This document shows positions 44,333 to 52,686 of a stretch of 64,000 nt of DNA, in pieces. Both the position numbers and the translations under genes were made by a program. Within the stretch, counting starts at the first letter, position 1; each line of letters begins with the position of its first letter. The DNA lies in assembly GCF_000154445.1 (NCBI RefSeq), contig NZ_DS499563.1, one strand, 5' to 3'. The DNA comes from Intestinibacter bartlettii. Lineage in GTDB: Bacteria > Bacillota > Clostridia > Peptostreptococcales > Peptostreptococcaceae. The notes beneath the pieces were generated by a model that was given only the letters and a program-made list of their open reading frames with translations, made no database searches and had not been told where the DNA came from.

Positions 44333-44848
44333 TTGGCTGAACATAAGAAATATAAAAAAACTGGAATTGTTATAATAATAGGTGCTATACTTGTTCTTAT
44401 TATGCGTCTGTACATTTTATCTGCCATTCTATTTTTAATAGGTTTAATCACAGCTACTTATCCTTTTATCAAAAAGAATACTAATGAAATGAGCGGACTT
44501 GATATTGAGGATAGTAAATGTAATTGTGAGAATTGTGATTCTAAAGGATGTAATACAAACTATGATTGTAACAACTTAAATTGTGATAACATAGATTCTA
44601 AAGTTATTTCCAGCACAAGTGATAACAAGAATATTATCCAACATGATATTGGTACTGAACCTGAGGTTGATGTAAAAACTGATATTAGTATGGAATCTAA
44701 AATTGATGCACAACCCGATACTAGCTCGGTAATAGAAGTCGATTTCGAAAATAGCACTAAACCTACTACGGATGCGAATTCTTCGGACGATGAGTACAAT
44801 TCAGAAGTAGATACTATTATTGATGACAATGAGAAGGATGATAAATAA
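44333..44848 (+). CDS. Small membrane protein with Cys-rich acidic tail
   Basis: A 171-residue protein. A basic N-terminus, then two hydrophobic helices (about 11-28 and 28-45, possibly a hairpin), followed by a segment with seven cysteines (CNCENCDSKGCNTNYDCNNL, then C) and a long acidic Ser/Thr/Asp/Glu tail to the end. The cysteine spacing suggests metal binding. TTG start with GGAGG nine bases upstream. It follows the Mn2+-regulated ATPase but is separated from it by a strong terminator. Function unknown. Confidence 0.65.
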   Translation: MAEHKKYKKTGIVIIIGAILVLIMRLYILSAILFLIGLITATYPFIKKNTNEMSGLDIEDSKCNCENCDSKGCNTNYDCNNLNCDNIDSKVISSTSDNKNIIQHDIGTEPEVDVKTDISMESKIDAQPDTSSVIEVDFENSTKPTTDANSSDDEYNSEVDTIIDDNEKDDK

Positions 44849-44928
44849 ATATTATCATTAATAACTAACTTTTTAATCCAAATAGATGTTTAATATTATA
44901 CTAAATTTAATCAAAACAAATTAAAATA

Positions 44929-44965
44929 AGACTATCGTAAGATAATTTACGATAGTCTCTTTTTT
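44929..44965 (+). terminator. Terminator after the Cys-rich membrane protein
   Basis: Twelve-bp perfect stem AGACTATCGTAA/TTACGATAGTCT with a 6-nt loop and CTTTTTT. Confidence 0.88.
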
Positions 44966-44974
44966 ATAATGCAT

Positions 44975-45041
44975 AGGAAATTATATTCATTTATAGATTG
45001 TAGGTAAGTATAATTTCCGTATATGTGTTTCAAAAAAATCT
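44975..45041 (-). repeat. Dispersed palindromic repeat, copy 2 (inverted)
   Basis: Reverse complement of 203-269 with one base change over 67 positions. It lies between two converging genes, just past the terminator at 44929-44965. Confidence 0.85.
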
Positions 45042-45089
45042 ACATTTTTAAAGGTCTTTAAGATAAAGATTTTTTTATTTAAATATATA

Positions 45090-46250
45090 TTATTTTTTAC
45101 CTTTTACTATTGTATATAATCCTATAGTAAGCATTGGTAACATATAAACTATCATTAATGCATATGACATTGCATTATATCCTTTAGATATAAGATCTAT
45201 TATACCTACTTTTGATAGTAATATTGCTAATACTAAAACTATAACTGTCATTATTGCATTTTGTTTTGGTGATAATGGATTTTTACCAAAGTCAACTAAA
45301 CCTGCATTAACTCTAGCTACGAAAGCATGTATTATACCAGTTGAAGTTTCTATTAAAGTCCAACCCATAACTATACCAAATAGTATTATTGTCCAAGTTC
45401 CACCAACTTGTTTTAATATTACTAACCAAGGAACTGTTGCACCTAATACATCAGGGTCTGGATAATATCCCATAAATGCAAAGTAAGTTATGAACCATGG
45501 TACTGTCATTAACACACCTGCTATTAAACCAGATATTAATGATTGTTTTCTACTATCTTGTCTTTTTAATGCTTCAAAAGAAGATGGATATACTATTAAG
45601 TTATATGCTACATAAACTATACCTAACCATATTACACTTCCTGTACTTGCTGTTCCTGTGCCTGTTGCAAAACTTGTATCACCACTTGCAAATACTTCTC
45701 CTATATGTGTACCAGCTGCTCTTACTGCTAATATACCAAATATGATATATGCTGCATATAATGCTACAGTACCCCAAGTTTCAAATCTTTCTATTAAGCT
45801 TGAACCATAGAAGTTAAGTATACCAACTATTACTATAACAACTATAACACCTACCCAATAATTAAGTCCCATTGTTTGGTTAACTATTTCACCAGTTGCT
45901 GATGCCATAACTGCAAGTATTATTACTGATAATGGTATGTATATAAGATCGTATAATACCCCAAATTTTCCTAATAAATTTTTCATTAGAGATTTATAGT
46001 TATAAGAACCTGTTACTCTTGCGAATTCAAATGTTAACATACTCATAATTGCAAATCCAATAAGTGTTGCAAGTCCAGCTAGCCAACCTTTAGCTCCGTA
46101 CATTGCTCCATAAGATATAACTTCACGACCAGTTGCATATCCTCCACCTATTAAAACAGACTGAAGTAATATACCTGGTACTAAATATTTACCAAAAGCT
46201 CCATCAAAGAAACTTTTTTTACCACTATTTTGTGGTTTTCTCTGTTCCAT
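45090..46250 (-). CDS. YkvI-family membrane protein
   Basis: A 386-residue polytopic membrane protein of the YkvI family, with about ten or eleven hydrophobic helices. The first helix signature VPGILLQSVLIGGGYATGRE resembles LeuT-fold transporters, so an amino-acid or related Na+-symporter role is plausible, but no substrate is known. Start supported by AGGGG (GGAAGGGG upstream). Monocistronic, convergent with the Cys-rich gene. Confidence 0.82.
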   Translation of the reverse strand: MEQRKPQNSGKKSFFDGAFGKYLVPGILLQSVLIGGGYATGREVISYGAMYGAKGWLAGLATLIGFAIMSMLTFEFARVTGSYNYKSLMKNLLGKFGVLYDLIYIPLSVIILAVMASATGEIVNQTMGLNYWVGVIVVIVIVGILNFYGSSLIERFETWGTVALYAAYIIFGILAVRAAGTHIGEVFASGDTSFATGTGTASTGSVIWLGIVYVAYNLIVYPSSFEALKRQDSRKQSLISGLIAGVLMTVPWFITYFAFMGYYPDPDVLGATVPWLVILKQVGGTWTIILFGIVMGWTLIETSTGIIHAFVARVNAGLVDFGKNPLSPKQNAIMTVIVLVLAILLSKVGIIDLISKGYNAMSYALMIVYMLPMLTIGLYTIVKGKK

Positions 46251-46462
46251 AATATAGTCCCCTTCCGTTATATATATTTTATAAATTCTATAACCATACC
46301 CACTCTCTTTTTTGGAAATTAATGGTTATTTTTAATATTATCACTTTTTAGAAAATTTTGCAACTTTATACTGATTAATAAGTTTTTATGTCTAACAAAA
46401 ACTTAAAAGATAAAGATTTTACAGAAAAATATTTTATTATTTTTTAATAAAATAAGCAAAAA

Positions 46463-46500
46463 AAATACCTTTAAGCATCATTTGAATACTTAAAGGCTTT
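46463..46500 (-). terminator. Terminator after larA
   Basis: Eight-bp perfect stem CCTTTAAG/CTTAAAGG (46468-46475 and 46489-46496), followed on the minus strand by ATTTTTTTT. Confidence 0.7.
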
Positions 46501-46535
46501 ATTTTTTATAAATTTATGTCAAATATATATAATTT

Positions 46536-47831
46536 TTATCTATATTTAGGTAGTGTATTAGCACCATGTGGTAATAATGCAACCTTCATATCGTCTATTG
46601 AACCATCATTTAATTCTTTAGCTACTCTTATTGCTTCGTCTAAAGTTTTAACAACATGGATTTTTGTATTTTTGAATTTTTCTGCTGGTATTTCAGTTAC
46701 TAATATCATATTGTATCTTTCAGCAGTATCAGAGAAATCATATCCAACAAATCCTCCAATTGAGAAATCTGCACGTAATGCTTTTTCTCTTTCTTCCATA
46801 TTTGTAAATTTAACGATTTGGTCTTCACAATCTTGGTTTCCAAAACCTTCACTACATTCTGATAAAATTATCATTGTTCCGCCATCAGCTATCATAATTT
46901 TAGAATTTGATAATGTTTTTGAAGTTTGATATAAATTAATATCTTTTGGGAATCCTCCTGCACTAGCTATAACTAAATCCGCTCTTTCATCAACATAAAC
47001 TCCATCTATAGAGTCTACAAGTTCAGTTGCAGCTTTATGAGCTTTTATCCAATCTCCTGCAAATGCTGCTATTATTTGTTGGTCAGAATTTGCAACTACA
47101 TTTAATAAATATGCTGGTTTAGCCATTGCAGCAGCTTCTTCTAAGTCATCGTGGAATGGATTTGATTTTGATAAATTTCCTGAATATACATTTTCATTTA
47201 TCCCTTCACCAAATCCAGGATTTAAAGCGTTACAGTGGTTAGTATTTATAGTTTCTTTTCCTGCTATACCAGGTACCAAACTCTTTCTTCCTCCACCATA
47301 GCCTGCTAAGAAGTGATAAACTACCCCACCAGTTAATATTATTTTATCTGCTTCTATTGCATATCTATTTAACCATACTGGAGTTTTTCTAGATGTTTCA
47401 CCCATGTAGACTAAGTTTTCTTTATCTTCACATTGATGGTCAACTATTTTTAAACGTTTAAATAAATCTTCCCCTAATAATTCTTTATGTTCTTCATCTG
47501 TTTGTCTTCTATGAGTTCCACAAGCAGATATTACTATTATATCTTCGTCTGCTATTCCACATTTATTTAATCTATCAACTAATATTGGTAAATATGTAGG
47601 TATGGCTTGCCATTTTCTTGTTACATCAGATATTATTATTGCTACTTTATCTCCTTTTTGTACAACAGTTGAAATATCCCCTGCTCCAATTGGATTGTCT
47701 AAAGCATATTCTATATGTTCTTTTACACTTCTTTGTGGAAGATCTACAACATTAGACTTCAATTCACAAGCAATTTGTGTTTCTGGTATATTTACCTCAA
47801 ATTCAATACTACTATACTTCATAGAATGCAT
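46536..47831 (-). CDS. larA: LarA-family nickel-dependent racemase or epimerase
   Basis: A 431-residue LarA-family protein. LarA binds the nickel-pincer (NPN) cofactor and racemises lactate or related 2-hydroxy acids. Conserved elements visible are ISDVTRKWQ, SACGTHRRQTDEE (catalytic His region), the ligand Lys in GGGRKSLVPGIAG with YHFLAGYGGGRK, and NPFHDDLEE. The cofactor synthesis genes larB, larC and larE are not in the window. Start ATG with AGGAGGGG seven bases upstream. Whether it is a lactate racemase or a relative acting on another hydroxy acid cannot be told. Confidence 0.85.
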   Translation of the reverse strand: MHSMKYSSIEFEVNIPETQIACELKSNVVDLPQRSVKEHIEYALDNPIGAGDISTVVQKGDKVAIIISDVTRKWQAIPTYLPILVDRLNKCGIADEDIIVISACGTHRRQTDEEHKELLGEDLFKRLKIVDHQCEDKENLVYMGETSRKTPVWLNRYAIEADKIILTGGVVYHFLAGYGGGRKSLVPGIAGKETINTNHCNALNPGFGEGINENVYSGNLSKSNPFHDDLEEAAAMAKPAYLLNVVANSDQQIIAAFAGDWIKAHKAATELVDSIDGVYVDERADLVIASAGGFPKDINLYQTSKTLSNSKIMIADGGTMIILSECSEGFGNQDCEDQIVKFTNMEEREKALRADFSIGGFVGYDFSDTAERYNMILVTEIPAEKFKNTKIHVVKTLDEAIRVAKELNDGSIDDMKVALLPHGANTLPKYR

Positions 47832-48003
47832 AGTAAACCCCTCCTTATTCGGGTATCCATATAATCACCCAGTTTTGTCAACTTTAATTTTATCATATAT
47901 TAACATATAATGGAATTTATTTAATCTATTTTTATGTAAAATTTTCCATGTTATAATAAACTTAATAATTACTTTACTATACAAATTAATCGAGGTGACT
48001 TAT

Positions 48004-49089
48004 ATGCCGTTTGAAATAATAAGACAATATATTACTAATATGAAAACAGATGCAATTGTAAATCCAACAAATAATGAATTAAAACCGACTGGTGGTGTTT
48101 GTGGATCTATTTTTGAAAAGGCTGGATATGAAATTTTAGAAAAGAAATGTAAAAAGATTGGTTATCTAGAAACAACTGAAGCTGTTATAACTAAAGGTTA
48201 TAATTTGGATTGTAAATATATAATTCATACAGTAGGTCCTATTTGGGACAATGCTAAAAGTGATAATGCTACTTTACTTTATAATACATATACAAATTGC
48301 CTAAAATTAGCTAAGAGTAAAAAATGTAATTCTATAGCTTTCCCTTTGATTTCATCTGGCAATTTTGGATATCCTAAAGATAAAGCATTAGACATTGCAA
48401 CAAATGCTATAAAAAACTTTCTTTTAGAAAATGATATGCTTATTTATCTAGTTGTATTTGATAGAGAATCATTTAAAATAAATAAAGATTTATTTGATTC
48501 AATTACTCAATATATAGACGACAATTATATTGATATGTACAAATTTAAGCGTCCAAAACGAAATATTGATTCTTTTGATGATGTATATCCATCATTCTGC
48601 ATGACCAAAGTAGATAAACGTGAGCGAAAACCCAAAAAATCAAAACTATTATCTAAAACAAAATCATTATTAGAAACAAATGAAGAGTCTCAGCATATAT
48701 ATGATGAAATTGAATATGAAAAAAGTTTACTTGATGCTCTGTCACATGCTGAAGATACTTTTTCACAATATCTACTTAAACTTATAGATAACTCCGATAT
48801 GACAGATGCTCAAGTATATAAAAAGGCAAATATAGATAGACGATTATTTTCTAAAATAAGAAACAATAAAGATTATACACCTAGCAAACCAACTGTTTTA
48901 TCTCTTGCAATCGCACTTGAATTAAATCTTGATAAAACAAACGATTTGCTTAGAAAAGCTGGATTTGCATTATCTCATAGCAATAAATTCGATATAATTA
49001 TCGAATACTTTATATCAAATCAAATATATGACATATACAAAATAAATGAAACACTCTTCTCATTTGATCAAAATATTTTAAGAACCTAA
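48004..49089 (+). CDS. Macro-domain protein with C-terminal HTH-like region
   Basis: A 361-residue protein. Residues 1 to about 170 are a macro domain (VNPTNNELKPTGGVCGSI and SSGNFGYPKDKAL), which in the family binds or hydrolyses ADP-ribose esters. A basic linker follows (about 180-215), then a C-terminal helical region (about 235-361) with ARKAN-type HTH words (DAQVYKKANIDRRLFSKI, LALELNLD-like). ATG 48004 with GAGGTG seven bases upstream; the frame's GTG at 47995 is part of that site. The fusion suggests an ADP-ribose-linked regulator or conflict/stress module. Ends at a terminator. Confidence 0.82.
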   Translation: MPFEIIRQYITNMKTDAIVNPTNNELKPTGGVCGSIFEKAGYEILEKKCKKIGYLETTEAVITKGYNLDCKYIIHTVGPIWDNAKSDNATLLYNTYTNCLKLAKSKKCNSIAFPLISSGNFGYPKDKALDIATNAIKNFLLENDMLIYLVVFDRESFKINKDLFDSITQYIDDNYIDMYKFKRPKRNIDSFDDVYPSFCMTKVDKRERKPKKSKLLSKTKSLLETNEESQHIYDEIEYEKSLLDALSHAEDTFSQYLLKLIDNSDMTDAQVYKKANIDRRLFSKIRNNKDYTPSKPTVLSLAIALELNLDKTNDLLRKAGFALSHSNKFDIIIEYFISNQIYDIYKINETLFSFDQNILRT

Positions 49090-49093
49090 ATTT

Positions 49094-49118
49094 GTCGCTT
49101 TTTATGCGACCTTTTTTT
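49094..49118 (+). terminator. Terminator between the macro-domain and vWA genes
   Basis: GTCGC/GCGAC stem with a 7-nt loop and CTTTTTTTT, directly after the macro-domain stop codon. Confidence 0.7.
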
Positions 49119-49195
49119 TATTCCTTTTTAGTACAATCTAATCATAGTCATCAAGGGTATTTAAGAATAAATTATAAATCTGGGAGGTAATAATT

Positions 49196-49846
49196 ATGAA
49201 AGAAAATTTAACTGAATTAGTATGTATTTTAGATAAAAGTGGTTCTATGGCATCACTTACAGATGATACAATCGGAGGATTTAATTCACTTATAAAAAAA
49301 CAAAAAGATGAAGAAGGTGAATGTTTAGTCACTACTGTATTATTTAATAGTAATATTGAAATTTTACATAATAGAGTTCCTCTTAAAGATGTAAAGGATA
49401 TTACAACAAAAGACTATCAAGCTATGGGGTGTACTGCTTTGTTAGATGCAATAGGTGTTTCTATAGACAAAATTAAAAATGAACATGCAAATACTCCAAA
49501 AGAAAAAAGACCTGATAAAGTTTTATTTGCAATAATAACAGATGGTGCTGAAAATTCTAGTAAAGAATATAATATTAAACAAGTAAAAAATTCAGTCACT
49601 ACATGCCAAGAATTGTTAGGCTGGGAATTTATTTTTTTAGGTGCAAATATCGATGCAATTGAAACAGCTAGTACATTTGGAATTCATGTATCTAGAGCTG
49701 CTAATTTCTATTGTGATAAAGTGGGTACAGAGTTAAATTTTAATGCAGTAGGCAAAGTACTTTGTTGTCTACGTGAAGATAAAGATATAGATATGGATTG
49801 GAAATCAGAAATTGAAAATGATTTTAAAACTAGAGAGAAAGAATAA
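49196..49846 (+). CDS. vWA-domain protein
   Basis: A 216-residue von Willebrand factor A-type protein. The metal-dependent adhesion site is complete: DKSGSMAS (about 15-22), GCTALLDAIG and ITDGAENSS. It has no signal peptide, so it is cytoplasmic. It follows the macro-domain gene, a pairing seen in proposed stress and conflict systems. GGGAGG lies eight bases before the ATG. Confidence 0.8.
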   Translation: MKENLTELVCILDKSGSMASLTDDTIGGFNSLIKKQKDEEGECLVTTVLFNSNIEILHNRVPLKDVKDITTKDYQAMGCTALLDAIGVSIDKIKNEHANTPKEKRPDKVLFAIITDGAENSSKEYNIKQVKNSVTTCQELLGWEFIFLGANIDAIETASTFGIHVSRAANFYCDKVGTELNFNAVGKVLCCLREDKDIDMDWKSEIENDFKTREKE

Positions 49847-50045
49847 GGATTTTGGAGATATCCCCTTATATTTTAGTATTTTTTTCCTTGCATATAAATT
49901 ATATTGACTCTTATAAGACAATATATTATTATAATAACATACAAAATATTTATACGGAAAAGAGCCATAATAAATGGCGTATTATATTATTTTATAATCG
50001 CTTAAGTACTATATTGGTTCTGATTTCCATATTATTGATTACATC

Positions 50046-50080
50046 AGCCAGATAGGTACTATACTTATTTGGCTTTTTTT
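50046..50080 (+). terminator. Terminator before the first MATE gene
   Basis: Nine-pair stem AGCCAGATA/TATTTGGCT (one G-U) and TTTTTTTT. It ends a transcript coming from the vWA gene or from the 200-base segment between (49847-50045), which has no gene I can support. Confidence 0.65.
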
Positions 50081-50122
50081 ATTTATAAATTTTAAAAATT
50101 ACAATTTGAAAGGAGAATGTCT

Positions 50123-51478
50123 ATGGAAAAGTTAAATTTACTGAGAGATAAAGAAAGCAAAGTATTTTTTCACTATTTAATCCCAGCAATTTGTTCAACA
50201 TTAGTTACATCAGTTTATCTTTTAGTTGATACCCTTATAATCGGACAAGGCGTTGGCGCTTTAGGGATTTCTGCTTTAAATATATTCATGCCTTTCTTTT
50301 TAATATTTAACGGACTTGGGCTGTTATTTGGAATAGGAAGTGGAATCTTAATATCAGCTGAAGATGGAATGGGTAATAAGAAAAAATCAAATCAGTATTT
50401 TATAACTGGGCTTGTTTCAGTAGTATCACTTGCTTTAGTTTTAAGTTTAATTTGGAATCATTATTTAGAATCTTTATGTATATTTTTAGGAGCAAATGAT
50501 GACACAATAGGTTTAGTTTTAGAATATGGTAAATGCATCATGATGTTTGCACCTGTGTTTATAATGTCAAACTATCTTGCACCTATAATAAGAAATATGA
50601 AAAATCCTAAATTAGTTATGTGCGGTGTATTAACTGGATCTTTCTTAAATATTATATTAGACTATGTTTTTGTTTTCCCAATGGATATGGGAATGTTCGG
50701 AGCTGCTTTAGCAACAGTAATAGGTAGTGTAACTACTGTACTTGTTTTATCTACTCATTTTATTAAAAAACAAAACAGAGTAAAAATAAATAAAGAAACA
50801 ATATCTTTAAAACTTGTAACACCTATATTAAAATGTGGTTTTTCAAGTCTTATAATGGAAGTTGCAAACGGATTTGTAATATTTATATTCAATATTCAAA
50901 TACTAAAATATATTGGAAATAACGGAATTGTAGTTTACGGAATAATTTCTAACTGTGTATTAGTTGGTCTTGCTTTATTCAACGGTGTTGCTCAAGCCGC
51001 TCAACCAATTATAGCAACTAACTTCGGTGCAAAAGAAAGTTCACGTGTTAAAAAAGTTTTAAAATATGCTATGATAACTACAACTATAATAGGTATTTCA
51101 TTATTTGCTGTAGTATTTTTATTCACAGGACAAGTTATACAAATATTTGTTAAAGCAAATGCTGAAATACTTTCTGTAGGAATACCAGCATTAAGACTTT
51201 ATTTAAGTGCATTTTGCATAATGAACATAAACATATTAATATCTGGCTATTTCCAATCTGTCGGAAAAGAAAAAATAGCTATATATGTATCTATAGTAAG
51301 AGGATTTTTACTAAATATAATATTAGCATTTGTACTTCCATCAGTACTTCCTGCTACTATACTTTGGGCAATAGTTCCTCTAAGTGAATTAATCACATTA
51401 ATCGGAATAGCATTTTATGCTAAAAATAGTTCTACTATAGAAAATACAGCATTAAATGAAGAATTCATATCTGCATAG
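50123..51478 (+). CDS. MATE-family efflux transporter
   Basis: A 451-residue multidrug and toxin extrusion protein with twelve membrane helices in two halves (YLLVDTLIIGQGVGALGISA in helix region 1-2, ATNFGAKESSRVKK in the second half). It exports cationic drugs or metabolites with Na+ or H+. ATG 50123 has AAGGAG seven bases upstream; an ATG six bases earlier is too close to it. Substrate unknown. Confidence 0.88.
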   Translation: MEKLNLLRDKESKVFFHYLIPAICSTLVTSVYLLVDTLIIGQGVGALGISALNIFMPFFLIFNGLGLLFGIGSGILISAEDGMGNKKKSNQYFITGLVSVVSLALVLSLIWNHYLESLCIFLGANDDTIGLVLEYGKCIMMFAPVFIMSNYLAPIIRNMKNPKLVMCGVLTGSFLNIILDYVFVFPMDMGMFGAALATVIGSVTTVLVLSTHFIKKQNRVKINKETISLKLVTPILKCGFSSLIMEVANGFVIFIFNIQILKYIGNNGIVVYGIISNCVLVGLALFNGVAQAAQPIIATNFGAKESSRVKKVLKYAMITTTIIGISLFAVVFLFTGQVIQIFVKANAEILSVGIPALRLYLSAFCIMNINILISGYFQSVGKEKIAIYVSIVRGFLLNIILAFVLPSVLPATILWAIVPLSELITLIGIAFYAKNSSTIENTALNEEFISA

Positions 51479-51481
51479 AAA

Positions 51482-51510
51482 AAAGGGAATGCTAACACGG
51501 CATTCCCTTT
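51482..51510. terminator. Bidirectional terminator between the MATE gene and the HMA cluster
   Basis: Eleven-bp perfect stem AAAGGGAATGC/GCATTCCCTTT with a 7-nt loop, between convergent transcripts. Confidence 0.88.
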
Positions 51511-51555
51511 GTAATTTACATATTAATATAAGACTTATAAATCTATACAATTTTA

Positions 51556-51834
51556 TTATTCAGCATCTGTTGCTTCTTCCATAGTAGCTTCAACATTTAC
51601 TTCTTTTTCTGCTATTAAATCTTCTATTAATTCTTTTGATTCCATTAATTCTTCTAATGACATATTTGCATAATCTTTATGGTTAACAGTTTGAACATTT
51701 ATACCTTGTTTTTTAAGGAATCCATCTACTTTAGTTTGATTTTTTTTGTATATATAGTATCCTACTGCGCAAACACCTACTCCTACTGCTGCACCTTTTA
51801 AATGATCTTTATTTATTGCATTTAATACTACCAT
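51556..51834 (-). CDS. Small membrane protein of the HMA/P1B ATPase cluster
   Basis: A 92-residue protein with one glycine-rich hydrophobic segment (about 13-28; GAAVGVGVCAVGYYIYKK) followed by a charged helical tail rich in Glu. Small proteins of this kind occur at the end of ferrosome-type clusters, but I cannot name it. It is the last gene of the operon; AGGAGG lies seven bases before the ATG. Confidence 0.65.
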   Translation of the reverse strand: MVVLNAINKDHLKGAAVGVGVCAVGYYIYKKNQTKVDGFLKKQGINVQTVNHKDYANMSLEELMESKELIEDLIAEKEVNVEATMEEATDAE

Positions 51835-51870
51835 AATATCTCCTCCTTATAGTTAACTTATAAATTTTAT

Positions 51871-52671
51871 TTATTTAAGGTTAAAAAACATCCCTTCGTT
51901 TTTAACACTTCCTCCTCCACCTCTATAACCGAAGTTTGGATTTAAGCGGTTTTGACTCTCGATTATTTCGCTTGCAAATAATCTAAATGAGTCTAGCTTG
52001 TTATTATTATTGATATCTTCTGATAATATAGAGATATCATAACATGGTTTATCTTGACATCTCATTTTAGATTTTTCTACCTTTAGTATAAATGTCTCAT
52101 TTGATTTTTTAAGTATATGTCTACCAAATGTAGTTATCCAAGTTACTAAAGAAGCATTTAACATGTTTCCTTCTTTTCCTATTGAATTAATTAAGTACAT
52201 TATGGACATTACCTCAGGGTCGATTGTTCCTCTTTGTCTCATTTCTGAATAACCATGTTCTACTATTGCTCCAACAGTAGTTCCTGTAGCAAGCCATTTT
52301 ACAAAGTCTTGAACTTGTCCTGTTGGACTTAAATATTTTACTATATTTGCTCCTACTATCAATATTATAGAATAATATGATAAGAGAGGCATATCTGTCT
52401 TGTTGTTATTAGATATAAATTTTATTTTAGAAAATCCATATATCTCTGATAAAATAGCAGCGATTTTAAATATTACATTCTCTGCACTTATCTTTTTAGA
52501 ATTAAATTCAACAAGCAGTGTTTTTATATAAGGGTTATATCTAAAAGATTTTATACCATCTTCTTCTTTAAAAAACTCATTTAATTTACTTTCGTCTATT
52601 ATAGAATGAGATAGCCTTACCCTTATTCTACCATTAATCATATGCTCGACTAATATTACTGGATAATTCAA
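51871..52671 (-). CDS. HMA_2-domain membrane protein of the P1B ATPase cluster
   Basis: A 266-residue protein with an N-terminal HMA_2 domain (about 5-80; the motif appears as MINGRIRVRLS) that lacks the CxxC metal site, one or two membrane helices (about 95-140), and a C-terminal region. It resembles the HMA-plus-membrane proteins found beside P1B-6 ATPases in ferrosome clusters; the correspondence to a named Fez protein is uncertain. TTG start with GAGGTG upstream, 15 bases after the ATPase stop. Confidence 0.65.
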   Translation of the reverse strand: MNYPVILVEHMINGRIRVRLSHSIIDESKLNEFFKEEDGIKSFRYNPYIKTLLVEFNSKKISAENVIFKIAAILSEIYGFSKIKFISNNNKTDMPLLSYYSIILIVGANIVKYLSPTGQVQDFVKWLATGTTVGAIVEHGYSEMRQRGTIDPEVMSIMYLINSIGKEGNMLNASLVTWITTFGRHILKKSNETFILKVEKSKMRCQDKPCYDISILSEDINNNNKLDSFRLFASEIIESQNRLNPNFGYRGGGGSVKNEGMFFNLK

Positions 52672-52686
52672 TTTTTAGTAACACCT

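Noticed and set aside
49852..50055. 67-codon TTG-started frame between the vWA and MATE genes
   Set aside because: It has no good ribosome binding site, runs into a terminator, and its composition (I, Y, N, L) is that of translated AT-rich intergenic DNA.
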